Source: Halicephalobus mephisto
Taxonomy: Eukaryota; Nematoda; Chromadorea; Rhabditida; Panagrolaimidae
Direction of reading: 5' to 3'
Assembly (NCBI GenBank): GCA_009193035.1
Contig: SWDT01000059.1
Location: forward strand, 17,904-81,903
Length of the DNA stretch: 64,000 bases
A model generated the notes under the pieces. That model saw only the letters and a list, made by a program, of their open reading frames with translations, ran no database searches and was not told the origin of the DNA. Positions 49,801 through 62,002 of the stretch are shown here, one piece after another. How positions within the stretch are numbered: the first letter of the stretch is position 1; each line of letters begins with the position of its first letter. The position numbers and the translations under genes were made by a program.

Positions 49801-49855
49801 CAGAAGCGATTTATTATTGGATGAAACCCCTAGTGCGGTCTTTGAAGGTGTATGT

Positions 49856-49871
49856 GGCCCTAAAGAGGGCC
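49856..49871 (-). terminator. Histone 3' stem-loop of right H2B
   Basis: Minus strand GGCCCTCTTTAGGGCC, 37 bases after the H2B stop. Confidence 0.88.
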
Positions 49872-49908
49872 TTTGGAATATACAGCTCAGCCAGGGAGGA
49901 CCAACCCC

Positions 49909-50381
<473 letters not shown>

Positions 50382-50440
50382 GATGAGATTTGAGCTTACA
50401 GTCACTGAGTTAACTGATGCCCGTTCCTCTTCCCTTTCCT

Positions 50441-50448
50441 CTTTTATA
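50441..50448 (-). promoter_or_regulatory. TATA box of right H2B
   Basis: Minus strand TATAAAAG 60 bases before the ATG. Homology with the left H2B promoter stops just upstream, at CTCGCTGTGGGG, so this copy lacks the divergent H2A partner. Confidence 0.65.
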
Positions 50449-50789
50449 CCCCACAGCGAGCCCAGTCAGTCTCCGCCCAACGCGCGAAGGAGTATCGTCT
50501 TTTTGCCGCGCTTTTTGGCTGCGTGGTTTGGAATGCCAGTATTTCGCGCCAAATTGTACAAGCAAATGGGAAAAACCGTCTTACAAATGGTGTCCTAAAA
50601 AGTTTGGAAAACAAAAAAACCGACAAATTTCCTTGATCAATTTTTTCTATTTTTAGTGAAAACACATTCACTAACTAGAATTGGAGGTTCCGACATTTCG
50701 TAATTCAAGTTGGCGACAAAAACATGTCCAATGATCCCGTCAAAGCACTTTATTATTTCATTCCCCATCTTTGAGTCTTTACTGTATGT

Positions 50790-50805
50790 GGCCCTGAAGA
50801 GGGCC
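50790..50805 (-). terminator. Histone 3' stem-loop of right H2A, variant loop
   Basis: Minus strand GGCCCTCTTCAGGGCC, with loop CTTC instead of the CTTT seen after all other histone genes here. It lies about 60 bases after the H2A stop. Confidence 0.85.
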
Positions 50806-50863
50806 TTTGGAATAAAAACGTTCAATCTCAAGAAAGGAGAGAACGATGAACCTCATGGCAGGT

Positions 50864-51298
50864 TTACTCGCTAGCGGCAGCGGATTTGGATCCTTTGCCG
50901 AGGAGAGCGGAGTTGATGGAAGGAAGGACACCACCTTGGGCGATGGTGACTCCGGCGAGAAGCTTGTTCAATTCCTCGTCGTTGCGGACAGCGAGTTGCA
51001 AGTGGCGAGGGTTGATTCTGGTCTTCTTGTTGTCGCGGGCGGCGTTTCCGGCCAATTCCAGAACTTCGGCAGCGAGGTACTCAAGAACAGCGGCGAGGTA
51101 GACAGGGGCTCCACCTGCAAGGAAACTCATATATCAAAATCGAAAAGACGAAAACCAACCTCCGACGCGTTCAGCGTAGTGTCCCTTGCGGAGCAGTCTG
51201 TGAAGACGACCAACAGGGAATTGAAGTCCAGCACGGCTGCTTCGTGATTTAGCCTTTCCGCCAGTCTTGGCCTTGGCTCCTTTTCCTCTTCCAGACAT
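50864..51298 (-). CDS. H2A: Histone H2A, right copy, intact
   Basis: Exons 51298-51160 and 51114-50864 join in phase to give 129 residues. It has the usual start [40 protein letters not shown], the acidic-patch region ([20 protein letters not shown] and [12 protein letters not shown]) and a short tail [13 protein letters not shown]. The tail differs from the LLPK-type ending of the left copy and from common animal H2A. The intron starts GTTGGTTTTC, contains GATATATGAG and ends CTTGCAG. It is in tandem with, and upstream of, right H2B, unlike the head-to-head pair on the left. I see no clear TATA box; a TTTTTGGCGCGATTTTG sequence upstream resembles an E2F site. Confidence 0.95.
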
Positions 51299-51864
51299 GA
51301 TAAAAGCTTGATTGAACTTACAGTGACAAAGTCAACTGATGAAAATTGCCGAGGACGATCCTGCGAAGTCGCTGCCGAGGGGCGGAGTCATGTCTGGGTC
51401 AATCGTCCCGCGTGCTTGTCCAAGCCTCAAAATCGCGCCAAAAATGACCAACATTGCTGATATGAAGGAATACGGACGGAAAACGGGGGGAAAAGCAATC
51501 GAGGGATCGGCAAAAAAATAAAAATTCAAAAATTATTGAAATCAATAAATTCAGTAAAAATAAATGTTTAAAAATTGCGCAAACCGTAGTGGTGAATTTT
51601 CCATTCAAGACCAGATTGATTTGAGCTTCCGACATTGTTACTAAATGTGATTTTTAGGGAAAAAACAAGTTTCGTCGTTGTTTTTATTTTTTTTTTCATT
51701 TTATTTTTGATCTTCTGGACCTGAATAATGTCTGCTGAGTTCACGAAGGTTATTTCTACTGATAGGTACAAAAATTCAACAGAAATTTGCATAATTTGAT
51801 CATCGACTTCGGAATGGACTTCTAGATACTCGATAAATTTGATCCTATCCTCCTATCTAGAATC

Positions 51865-52930
51865 ATGTACTTTTCGAAATGCAATATCGGTTCTAATCTA
51901 CTGACCTTTCATCTCCAGTCAATTTTCTACAATTACTGTAATCCCATTTTCTGCATTCGGGAAGTCGTCGGAAAAGTAAGTCGTCAGTTATTTTTAAATT
52001 TAGCAAACAATTTCAGATTCTGTTCCTTACCGTATCTTTCCTGATTATTTTCCAGTTCCTTGTCTTTGTTCTCATTGTTGTCCCATATGAAGCTTCATTT
52101 CAGTCTATATGGATTTCATATATCCTCGTCGCCATATATTTCTTAATCAACATAGTCTACCACTACATCAAGGCAAGGACGACGAATCCAGGGAAACCTG
52201 CCAAAGTTGGTTTGGATTTAATTAATTTTCCAACATCATTCTAGAGTCTTCAAGAGCCGATTTGTTATGTCTGTAAAAATCACAAACCCCCGAATGCCCA
52301 TCACTGCCGTATCTGTGACCAATGCGTCGTCGACATGGACCATCATTGTATTTGGATCAACAATTGCGTCGGTGCTGGGAATCTACGCCACTTTGTCCAG
52401 TTTATCGGGTTCACCTGTGTCGGGAATATGGTTTACATGTGGTCCTCTTTTAGAGCTTACAAAAACCATCATTGGGTTGCAAGTTTATTCTTTTTATCTT
52501 TTTGTAGTTTCACTTTCAGGAAATGTCTGACCTTATGTACTGTAACATGAACCTCAGTGATTGGCCCTGGACGGAGTATTTCTGCTCCATTAGTCCAACT
52601 GTTGTTTCCAGTTGCATCGGATTCTCCTTCGTCATCGCTTGCATAATGTTCCTGTTTCTAGGTTCCTTGTTCCTTTCGACGTTCGTGATGGTTTCTCATA
52701 ACGTTAGGTACATCCAGATCTTGAAGACAAGACATCCCCCAGGGGATTGCTGGACAATGTACACTTCTTGGAAGAAAGACGACTTTTGGGACACTTGGAA
52801 GGATATACTCGGATTGCGACGTGGAAGGACCTTCTGGCATCATGTTCTCCTGCCTTCTGGACATAGAACAAATATTTCACTTGATTGGGATGATGATGAA
52901 TATCAGAAGGTCCCCTTGCTGGTAGTTTAG
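51865..52930 (+). CDS. DHHC-type protein S-palmitoyltransferase, ZDHHC16-like
   Basis: Four exons join in phase: 51865-51975, 52017-52205, 52245-52475 and 52520-52930, giving 313 residues. The enzyme attaches palmitate to cysteines of membrane proteins, probably in ER or Golgi. The cysteine-rich catalytic domain is complete: YVCKNHKPPNAHHCRICDQC followed by VVDMDHHCIWINNCVGAGN, with the DHHC active site. Hydrophobic helices lie before it (ILFLTVSFLIIFQFLVFVLI, YILVAIYFLINIVYHY) and after it (VVSSCIGFSFVIACIMFLFL). The C-terminal DTWKDILGLRRG and HHVLLPSGH resemble the NWK.FLG and RVLLPSSH motifs of ZDHHC16. The exon 3 end is my choice (TGG|GTTGCA); nearby alternatives would alter about ten residues. 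The ATG follows TATCTAGAATC, a possible trans-splice acceptor. Confidence 0.88.
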
Positions 52931-53239
52931 AATTGGAATAAGTATTTTTAATTTATTTGAGCTTGGGAAGTATTCAGAAAAGAAGAACAACGGATCTAGA
53001 CATGGTATTTGAGTTTATGGCTGAAAACTAAGTAACGCTGTCTTCAAAGAGCTACATGGAAGATACTTGACCATATTTATCTGACTTAGATCACAAGTGA
53101 AAATTAAAAAGCTTTGTAGAAATCGAAATAGTTTCGAGGGACAATTGAGGTTTTTGAATTTTTTAATCAAAAAACGTTTTAATCTTTTTTATGATTTTAA
53201 ATAATAACAATCATGTCCACTGGATTGTCGAAGAAAGAA

Positions 53240-53560
53240 AACCAAAGTAGTTAAGAATTGACAAAGATCCAGAAAACTACGAAAGAAAGCGGAGGGATGT
53301 GTTTAATCATGACGACAAATGGACCAATGCTAAGATCTACGAAAAGGTCGAAATCAAAGTCAAATTTTTGCAAAATTTGGTAAGTCGACCTAATGTTGCA
53401 AGCTAACTGCAGACTGAAATATTCAAAATGGAACTGTAAACATACCAATTGACCTGGACAAATGTTGCGAGCAGACTGCGATTTTCGGTTTCGACTTTGA
53501 CTTTGATGTCGATCTCTTTGTTGACCTCGAGCGGATCTCCGAGGATAAAGTAAGTGTTAT
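53240..53560 (+). other. Weak coding-like fragment, unidentified
   Basis: LRIDKDPENYERKRRDVFNH and following residues end at CAAAATTTG|GTAAGTC. A second piece with CCEQTAIFGFDFDFDVDLFV ends at GATAAA|GTAAGTG. Both have good donor sites but I could not find matching acceptors or a start. Related Asp/Phe-rich sequence, with TTTGATTTTGATGTCGACG on the minus strand, lies near 54950-55000. It may be the remnant of a duplicated gene. Nothing else is seen in 52931-53919. Confidence 0.25.
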
Positions 53561-53919
53561 GTATTTTACTTAGAATGAGACAGAGTACAAAATAGGAACA
53601 ATATTATTAATATCGGAGCTACACCCGGGGAGGACTCCCAATACACCGAAGTGTTCCCTTTTGTACTCCCCAGTGGAGAGAAGAGACCGTTAAATCTTCT
53701 GTATTCTGAATATCTCTGGTCATGGAGACTGTGCATCCACAACAATAAGTTTTTTAAAATTTGCTAAACAGTGATTAGGATTAATCCACATTGATGACGA
53801 ACATTGTAAAAGTTAAATTTTCATTCCAAAAGTGAGTTTTTAAAATTCATCTTTTAAAAAATTAAATGTTTTTGAAATTCTTACAGATATTCGTCATTTT
53901 TGAATTTTTTGAAATTAAT

Positions 53920-55451
53920 TTACCCAAAATACAAGAAATCCGGAAAATTGGGACAATGACAACCCAAAACACAGGCTTGGTTTTCAGCGACCGAATATCC
54001 GTTTTTTTGCTTAATCTCCTCGAAATTTTGGGTCTTACTGTAGAGATTATCAACGACGATTTTTGAACAATTTGTCTTACTGCTAGGGATACTGTAGAGT
54101 CTGACGGTAGGAACGTAGTTGATGTCTGGATCTTTCATCATCCTGACGACCATCGGGAGGGAATGACGGACTTGTCCGATTCTGAAGGACAGCAGAGTAC
54201 TGCCTGCAGTTGAAGGAGCTCCTTTCTCGTCAGGACCGTAACCGGTGAAAAAAGAAACATCAGAGTACTTGACAGTAGAACAAACAGGAAAAAAGCCTTT
54301 AATACAAGGACCCAAGATCGTTAAATTCCTGATCGACTCGAAGATGAAATGATCGGCTTCGTAACAGAGGCAGATACTGTAATTAAGGAATTAGATACAG
54401 TACACAAAAACGTAACTTTTGGCTCGGTAACTGTTAGGTTAGAAACAGGAAGGATATCACTAATCTTTACTCAACAATAAGACAACAATTATATATCTTA
54501 TTAATGACGAAAGAAATCAAGGGTCTCATTCGAGCCCTGCAGTATTCTACGGTCACTGATGTTTAGGCTATCTCTTCGGGTGCTCTCTTTCTTTTATAAT
54601 TTCTGTTCCAACAGTAACAAATGTAAATTGTAACTATTGTAATCTTCGTCACAAATGTCAAATATTGATGGAAAATATGACGATTGTGTTACATTTTCGT
54701 CACATTTTACAATTGTTACGGGGTCAAAAGTTACGTTCTTTTGTATCATACACGAAGCTTACGGTATTGAGGAATTGTCCCCGCAATCTTGGTAGAATCT
54801 GAAGGTGATAGGTTCCTTGGCGAGTTCGTATCGAGGAATGACGTCGGGATTCTGTGGATCGAGAAATTCGACAAAAACACTCAAGTCCGGGTCTCTGAAA
54901 TCAACATTTAATTTCGTCAAAGTTAGCGATTAGAATTTAGGATTTGTGCCGAAGTCTATCAAATCGTCGACATCAAAATCAAAGTTAAATTTGCAGTTTG
55001 CCCGCAACGATTAGCAGGTTGATTTGCTTAATTGTTGCGGGCAAACTGCAAATTCAATTTAAATTCCAGAATCTTTATAAATGTAAATATGGAAATACTG
55101 CTTGATCCGTCCCAGTATATCAGGTAAACTGTAAATTCTGATTTTGATGAACTTTTCATAGACTTCGAGAACGATATTTTTTACCGAAGTTAACTATTAA
55201 AATTCAAAATCAAAGTTAACTATTAAAATTAAAAGCCAAACTTAACTATCAAAATTCAAAGTTAAAGTTAACTATTAAAATTCAAAGTTAAAGTTAATTT
55301 GACTTTGAATTTTGATAATTAACTTTGATCAAACAGAAATCAGGGATTTCGGTAATTTTAGGAAGAAAACTTACTTCTTGATGGGATCGAACCAGGTTTG
55401 ATTTTTGGCTAAACAAAGAATAATCGGAAAGAGAAAATAGGAAATCCACAT
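53920..55451 (-). CDS. Secreted cysteine-containing protein, unknown function
   Basis: Three exons join in phase: 55451-55375, 54894-54763 and 54376-53920, giving 221 residues. The product begins with a signal peptide (MWISYFLFPIILCLAKNQTW). About ten cysteines follow in the mature part, including FYQDCGDNSS, ICLCYEADHF, LGPCIKGFFPVCSTVKY and ACVLGCHCPNFPDF near the end, which suggests a disulfide-bonded extracellular protein. Central segments such as TLLSFRIGQVRHSLPMVVRM look like beta strands. I do not recognise a family. The start follows TTTTTTAGAAG, a likely trans-splice acceptor. Intron 2 holds a nested pair of mobile elements. Confidence 0.75.
54402..54745. mobile_element. Nested MITE-like elements in intron 2 of the secreted-protein gene
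   Basis: The outer element has ends ACACAAAAACGTAACTTTTG and, inverted, CAAAAGTTACGTTCTTTTGT, as at 2167-2490. Its TGACGA-rich core is interrupted by a second element (54433-54612) with GTTAGGTTAGAAACAGG and TTTCTGTTCCAAC ends and a CTGCAGTATTC module, as at 17216-17505. The inner insertion is therefore younger than the outer one. Confidence 0.7.
54988..55054. repeat. Hairpin with about 25 bp arms
   Basis: AATTTGCAGTTTGCCCGCAA and TTGCGGGCAAACTGCAAATT form near-perfect arms around a 15-base spacer in intron 1 of the secreted-protein gene. It looks like a short foldback element. Confidence 0.8.
55190..55320. repeat. Short tandem repeat, about 20-30 bp
   Basis: Repeats of GTTAACTATTAAAATTCAAA with small changes, in the same intron as the hairpin. 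Confidence 0.7.
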
Positions 55452-55689
55452 CTTCTAAAAAATTAAAAAAGTAAGTGACGGATTCTTTCGGAGGATTATG
55501 GTAATTTTTGAGATGAATTATTTTAAAAATTAAATAAATTATTTTTGGAAATTTTGTGAATCAGAAATTTCAATATTCTGTAAATTAATAAAATCGAATT
55601 TAATTATTTATTAACTTCTGGAGCTTGATCATCTAAGATATTCTTTGAAATTTGATCGGAGTTGTCGATTTTTTGAAATCTTCATTTTC

Positions 55690-55985
55690 CAAATTCGAAT
55701 TAAATCATGAATTTCGAAAATTAAAAAGACCAAATTCGAACTGATTTTGAATTAATTCGAATTTAGAAATTAAAAAGACCAAATTCGAACTGATTTTGAA
55801 TTAATTCGAATTCGAAAATTAAAAAGTCCAAATTCGAATTAAATCATGAATTTCGAAAATTAAAAAGTCCAAATTCGAACTGATTTTGAATTAATTCGAA
55901 TTCGAAAATTAAAAAGACCAAATTCGAACTGATTTTGAATTAATTCGAATTCGAAAATTAAAAGGACCAAATTCGAACCGAGCTG
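55690..55985. repeat. Tandem repeat with GAATTAATTCGAATTCGAAA unit
   Basis: Five or so copies of a 60 bp unit: CCAAATTCGAACTGATTTTG, GAATTAATTCGAATTCG and AAAATTAAAAAG. It lies between the secreted-protein gene and the 3' end of the lectin-peptidase gene. The rest of 55452-56513 is AT-rich. Confidence 0.85.
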
Positions 55986-56513
55986 TTGAGTTTGAAATTC
56001 AGAAAATTCGAAAATCAAAAATTTCGAAAAATCGACGACTATGAAATTCGAACTTTTTCATTTTCGAGATTAAAAATAATTCAAAATTGATGGTTCTAAA
56101 TTTGATTTTTCTTTGAAATTAAAAAAAATTATCCAGAAAAAACCAATATTGCCTAAGGGTAACCAACTTTGAGATCGTACTTTTTAAACAAGTTTCTCTG
56201 TCTCGAGAAACTGTCATACTGTATTTTTGGATTTTTTTAAATCTAGAAATTTTGAATTTTTAAAAATTGATAAAATCGAAATTTTGAATTTTTAAAATTA
56301 ATCATTTCAAAAATCTCCAATTTCTGAATTCGCCATGGATTCTGATCTACAGTAACCTTCGAATTCAAAATTCACTTTTTTAAAATACTGTATTTTTTGT
56401 AATTTTATTTATTCAATTAAAATTTATTTTTTAAATAAAACTGAAATAATTTTTTGTTTTTTGATGGATTCTGAAATTAATAATTGTTTTTTATCTACAG
56501 TAATCGGCCGTCA

Positions 56514-59500
56514 TTAAGATCCGACACTGCTGACCCAGACGTTACAGTGATTCGCTGGAGTGTAGCCTTCTCCGACGGGACAATTGTAAGCGTTTCTGAA
56601 AAATACAGTATACTAAAAAATTTAATTTTTAAATTTACCTAAAAGCCGGATAATTTTGCAAACTTCCAAAAACACGGTATTTGCTGGGCGAATGAGGATC
56701 CACAAGAAGCTGGACGTATTCTGTATCCGGATCCGGAGCCGATTGACACCATAATCTGGCGAAACTCAAAAAGAATAATTGGTCGTGGTTGAACTGGCTC
56801 ATCAGAGGACCCGGGAGTCTGGGGTCTTCGCCGTAGTAATCGACGGCGTTTTTGTAGGCACGGAAAGCAGAATGGATTCCTGAAAAAAATTTAAAAATTC
56901 AATAAAAAATAAATAAATTTAAAAATTCAATAAAAAATAAAAAATAAAAATAAATATGATTAAAGTAATTTGAAAGTGAAATTTTTAGAATTTTGAAAAT
57001 TTTTAGGATTTTGAAAATTTTTAAGATTTAGATGATATGTAATTTTTAAATATATTATGGAAATGTTTACGGAATTTTAGTTAAATTAAATCTCACCAGC
57101 ATTGTCCGCAACGTTTTCGCCGACAGTTTGCTGTCCGTTGATGCAATTCGGAGAGTACTTATTTGGATCTAAAGGACAGAATCCGTTGTATTCGTTGATG
57201 ACACAATCTGTCATGTTCTTGAAGGCTGCTTGAGACTGGGAATCCATCCAAGTGTGTAAGTTTCCTGTGGCATCGTATTGAGTTCCGGAAGAATCGAAAC
57301 CATGACTAAGTTCGTGTCCTGGAAAAAATTAAATAAATTAATTTTTAAAGTTTAAAATTTACCTGCTACCATTCCCATGGCCCCAAGGACGATGGATTTC
57401 GGCCATTCTGGATCGTAAAAGGGACTTCTGAGAATTCCGGCGGGAAAAGTGATCGAATTTTCCTCGGGTTGGTACCACGCTAAAAATCCAAATTAATTTT
57501 AAAAAATTGATTAAAATAACATTCATTTACTCTTAAGTCATACATAGAAGAAAATTTAAAAGAAAATTAAAAATAAAAAATTCTATTTTTTTATATGAAA
57601 ATTGTTAGAATAGTGACTGAGAAGAGCGATTTTGGGGTTTCTTGTGGACACTATCCATGACTATTTTTTAATTGAGGATAATGTCCATCAGTTACTATTC
57701 TTGTATTGTAGATATTTAGAATAGTGACTAATCGGAGAAATTTCTATCGTTTAATAAACACTATTTTCGTAATTTTTGCTGCTAGTACGAATTGCCAAGA
57801 TAGTGTTTAAAAATCGTTCTTCTCCGTCACTATCTTGGCAATTTCTGTCACTATTGCAAATTATCAGAATAATGACTAGAAGGAATGATTCTAGACACTG
57901 TTTTCGTAATTTCCGCCACTAGTACAAATTGTCAAGATAGTGATTGAGAAAAACGATTTTTAGACACTATCTTGGCAATTTCAATTAACATTATAAATTG
58001 CCAAGACAATGATCGAAAGTCAATTTTTGGAATCATTCTGACAATTTCTGTAGCCAGTACAGATCGTCAGAATAATGATTGCATTGAAAAATTTAGGGAA
58101 GTCTAAACACTCTAAAATTCTCAGCTTTCAATTAAGGATAGTGTCTACTAAGTAAATTATTTTCCATTGAGGATAGTGTCTACTAAGTAAATTCTCTTCC
58201 ATCGAGAATAGTGTCTACTAAGTAAATTATTTTCCATCGAGGATAGTGTCTACTCAGTAAATTATCTTCCATCGAGGATAGTGTCTACTCAGTAAATTAT
58301 CTTCCATCGAGGATAGTGACTGGAAAGGAACTCCTCAAATCACTATCTACTCACCGTTGACGATTCCGGCAGGACCGTTAAAGTCACGTCTGTCTGTTCC
58401 CGTGGTCTTCAGCAGCATCTCGAAGCTGGTCTGGGTCATGAACTTCTCCAGATATCCCAGGATCTTGTAGTAGTTAGTTTCGCCAGTGAAGTCCATCAAT
58501 TCGGAGTAATGATTGGTCAATAAATTGTCATCTGTAACGTAATCCGGATACGCAATATTCCTCATCAATTTCGAAATTTTATCATATGCTCCTGTTTTCG
58601 TGGCAGGAGTCATCCAACTAAGACCATCAATCATGGACTGCATTCCGATCATGATTGAATCAGCAAGATTATTGACATTTGTTTTGATTGTAGTTCTGGA
58701 TTCTGAAGTTGGATAAACTTGATCAATCAAGACTCTCGTGCTGGCGTCAGCAAAGTAGTTCAACATGTCGTCCATGCATTCCATGCTGACCATATCCAAG
58801 TCTTTATTTTCGATTTTTTTCATTTTTTCCAATCGAGACCACTTAGATTCCATGAATTTCGGTTTTCCGAGTTTCGGTCTTGTAAGTTTGTATCTCGTAA
58901 CCAAATCGACAGGTCTGTTGGCCTTATTGAAGGAACTCTGGGGATAGTAGTCCGAGTTTCCAAAAAGTATACGGTAATAGATGTAATTGTAGAAAGTCCT
59001 AGGTTGAACAGCTCCTCCGAAGTTGGTCTTGATGGCGTTGCTGAGATCCATGAGTCGGTCTGGTTCCATCAAATCGAACATGAAAGTAGGATCCAGAAGT
59101 TTCTGGGTTACAGAAGGAGCATTGGTGCTCAAAGCAGTAAAGTAAGCATTGATGTCGATGAAACTGTATTTCAAAAGGAAATCGCTGTTCGATATGAGAT
59201 TGTAGGATCTCAGCATCTGCCATCTCGTCGTGGCGTCTGTAGAGTACTTGTTAGCCAGGAGATATTCGAACTGAAGGATGGCGTTGATGTCAGAATCCAG
59301 TTGAGTCTGATCGAGGGTGATTCCTTTGATGGCAGCGTAAGTGGTGAAAGCTTCTTTGACGTAGTTATACAAGGCGTCTTTCGTGATGTTCCAAGTGTTT
59401 CCGATGTAATAAGTCCAATCTAAAGACAAAATCGGCTGATCCAAGTACAGTCTATAAGGCGGATTTCCTTGGTTGTTCTTCCAGTCAGTGTCGACGAAGA

Positions 59501-61342
59501 AGGACACAACGGTATCTATACCGTAGACCCCCGAGAGGAACCCTAAAGCCTTCCCCATGTCAGCAGCATTAGGCCAACTCGAAGTTGAATGATCCATCAA
59601 AGGAAATCCAAATTTAGTAACTTGACTAAAGTCGTTGACAAGTTTGGAAATGATAGATCCGTCCCCGGTGACGCTGTTCCAGTTGGATCGGGCGGAGTAA
59701 CAAGCAGAGTAAGCAGTGTTGATCAATTGGATTGGCTTAATCTAGAAAAAATAAAACATATTAGATATTAATTGACGGACTAAACACTATTTTTCCCGAG
59801 AAAGTGATCTCAGATAATGTCCAAAAACCGACAAAAACTATTTATTCCAGTCACTATTCTGGCAATTTCCTACTGCAAGAATAGTGACTGATTGAATAGG
59901 GACTATCTTTGATCGAAATGAAAAATCGTAATATCTAAAATTGTTAAAAATCATTCGTCAGTCACTATCCTGACGATTTGTACTGACATGGAAAATTATC
60001 GGAATAATATCCAAAATGTTTAGAAAATCATTCAAATCAGTCACTATTCTGACAATTTCCTACTGCAAGAATAGTGACTGATTGAATAGGGACTATTTTT
60101 GATCAAAATGAAAAATCATGGATAGTGTCTAAGATTTTTCAAAAACAGTTGTCTTCAGTCACTATTCTAACAATTTCCTACTGTAAGAATAGTGACTGAT
60201 TAACTAAACACTACTTTGATTTTGAAGAAATCCAACGATTTTTAGAGTTTTAAATACTGTTCAAAACTGATTTTTTAGTGAAAAAAATTAATTAAATAAC
60301 TTACTGCATTTGGATTCGGGTTATTGTAGGCCTTGTAGAAGTCCTGGTAAATGCTCATTTGAACATTGTCAAAGCTCATTGCCTGGTTGTAAACTCCGCA
60401 AGTGTAGTTGTAGAAGTCATCACAAGGATCGACTTTGATGTTGATCACACTCGAGAAGTATTCAGAAGCCCGTTGATAGGCATCACTGGTTCCGACACCA
60501 GGAGTCGGGAAGTTGGGGTTCGTACCTGGAGTCGTTCCTGAAGGTCCAGAAGTACTGACTGAACAGACAAATGGAGCACTGACGAAGCAATCTGCAGTGT
60601 GCCAGAGGCCTTGACTAACGTCCAAATGAATGCAATTTTGAGTATCTACATTTTCCGGTTCATCTGAAAACAAATTTTTAAATTTATTCGAAAAATTCAA
60701 AAATTATTTAATTAAAAAATAAAATAATTTTATTTTTAAAAAAATCTAAAATTATTTAATTAAAAAAAGATAAAATGATTTTATTGTTAAAAAATTCAAA
60801 AATTATTTTATTTTTAAAAAATAAAATTATTTAATTCAAAAAATCTAACATTATTTAATTCAAAAATTATTTAATTTTAAAAAAAGATAAAATTATTTAA
60901 TTTAAAAAAAAGATAAAATAATTTTATTGTTAAAAATTCAAAAATTATTTAATTTTAAAAAACTCGAAAATTATTTACTTAAAAAAGATAAAATTAACTT
61001 ACATCGAGCCCAGTCGGTGAAGTCCATGGAAGTGCCGTCGGTCCAGTTCCAACTTGTGTGGCTCTGGAGGTTGTTTCCTCCGACGGCGAAGGTCTCGGCT
61101 CCGACGAACTGGTTCTTGGCCTTGTCAGCTATGTACAAGTTATCGAATCCGTTGTGAATACTCACTAGATGTCCTCCATACGTCTTACAGTACTGTTCAG
61201 CATTGATGAAATTTTGAGGACTAGAAACCAACATCCAACAAGCATCTCCGCTGAAGGACGGGATACTTCCCACCGGACAATTGGCTCCTGAGGTTTCTCC
61301 AAGAAGAAAAATTCCGAAAAATAAAATTATAGTTTTCTCCAT
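56514..61342 (-). CDS. Secreted C-type lectin / M13 neprilysin-like metallopeptidase fusion
   Basis: Seven exons join in phase: 61342-61003, 60663-60305, 59741-58355, 57479-57363, 57318-57097, 56879-56639 and 56595-56514, giving 915 residues. A signal peptide (MEKTIILFFGIFLLGETSGA) is followed by a C-type lectin domain of about 125 residues (GDACWMLVSSPQNFINAEQY, WNWTDGTSMDFTDWARYEPE, NCIHLD, WHTADCFVSAPFVC). After a Ser/Thr/Pro linker comes a full M13 domain: CDDFYNYTCG, the long helical domain, VNAWYQPEENSITFPAGIL, the zinc site GHELSHGFD and GENVADNAG with the third ligand Glu, and the C-terminal CNVWVSS. M13 enzymes cut extracellular peptides. Most are membrane-anchored; here the lectin could instead target the enzyme to glycans. 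No membrane helix. Confidence 0.92.
57600..58335. repeat. GTGACTA/TAGTCAC foldback repeats, peptidase intron 3
   Basis: Many copies of AATAGTGACT or CACTATCTTGGCAATTT in both orientations fill the intron, followed from 58120 by six tandem copies of GAGGATAGTGTCTACT(A/C)AGTAAATTA. Confidence 0.8.
59790..60225. repeat. Three copies of an AGTCACTATTCT foldback unit, peptidase intron 2
   Basis: Each copy has CAGTCACTATTCTGGCAATT, then CTACTGCAAGAATAGTGACT as its inverse, followed by GATTGAATAGGGACTAT. The unit is about 120-150 bp and is related to the repeats in intron 3. Confidence 0.8.
60700..60985. repeat. AT-rich short tandem repeat, peptidase intron 1
   Basis: Repeats of AAAATTATTTAATTAAAAAA and variants, about 30 bp apart. 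Confidence 0.7.
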
Positions 61343-62002
61343 TTTTGGAAACTTGGAGGAAAAGTGATTTTTCTTTCATCTAGGCCTTTAAGAATCTTGG
61401 AGAGCTAATCTTTGTTCATGGGAGTGTCTGATAGGAACTTTTTTCTTATCAGGAATTAATTCAGGATTAATTTTCTTCAATTTAATTGGAAAAATGATGG
61501 ACGATTAGACGCAATTAAGGAACAGAAAAGTTCTGTGGTATACAAAGGGTTAAAGTTGATAAAAATAAATCAATGTTTTTTTAAAAAGTTTTATTTTAAT
61601 CAAGACGTTCTGAATATCATTATAAAAAGTTTTTATGCAGTAATTTGGACCTGCCAGGATATTTTTAAAGTTTTTACATGTGAATCAAGATGATCCTAAG
61701 ATTTTTATGCGTTTTTATACAGAAATTCAGAAGTATCAAGATATTTTTTACAAAGTTTATATATGCAAAAAAAGATGTTCTCAAAGTCATTGTGGAAGGT
61801 TTTTATGTAGTAATTTAAAAATGACCAGGTATTCCAAAAAGTTCTTCTATGTTCAAGGTTATCAAGATATTTAAAACTTGTTCACTAATCTGGAATCATC
61901 AGAATAGTTCTAAAAAGTTCTAAAAATCCATGTCGAGACGATTTTGAGATAATTTTTATTTTTAATTTCCATAATAAAATGACAAAGAAATTTTAGTTTT
62001 GA
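61343..62002. other. Spacer between the two peptidase genes
   Basis: Promoter side of the lectin-peptidase gene and 3' side of the next peptidase. AT-rich with loose repeats of TTTTTA.G.AGT; no gene is supported. Confidence 0.5.

Noticed and set aside
58719..59423. 234-codon open frame on the plus strand within the lectin-peptidase exon
   Set aside because: Antisense to a well-supported 1.4 kb M13 exon; no family motif of its own.
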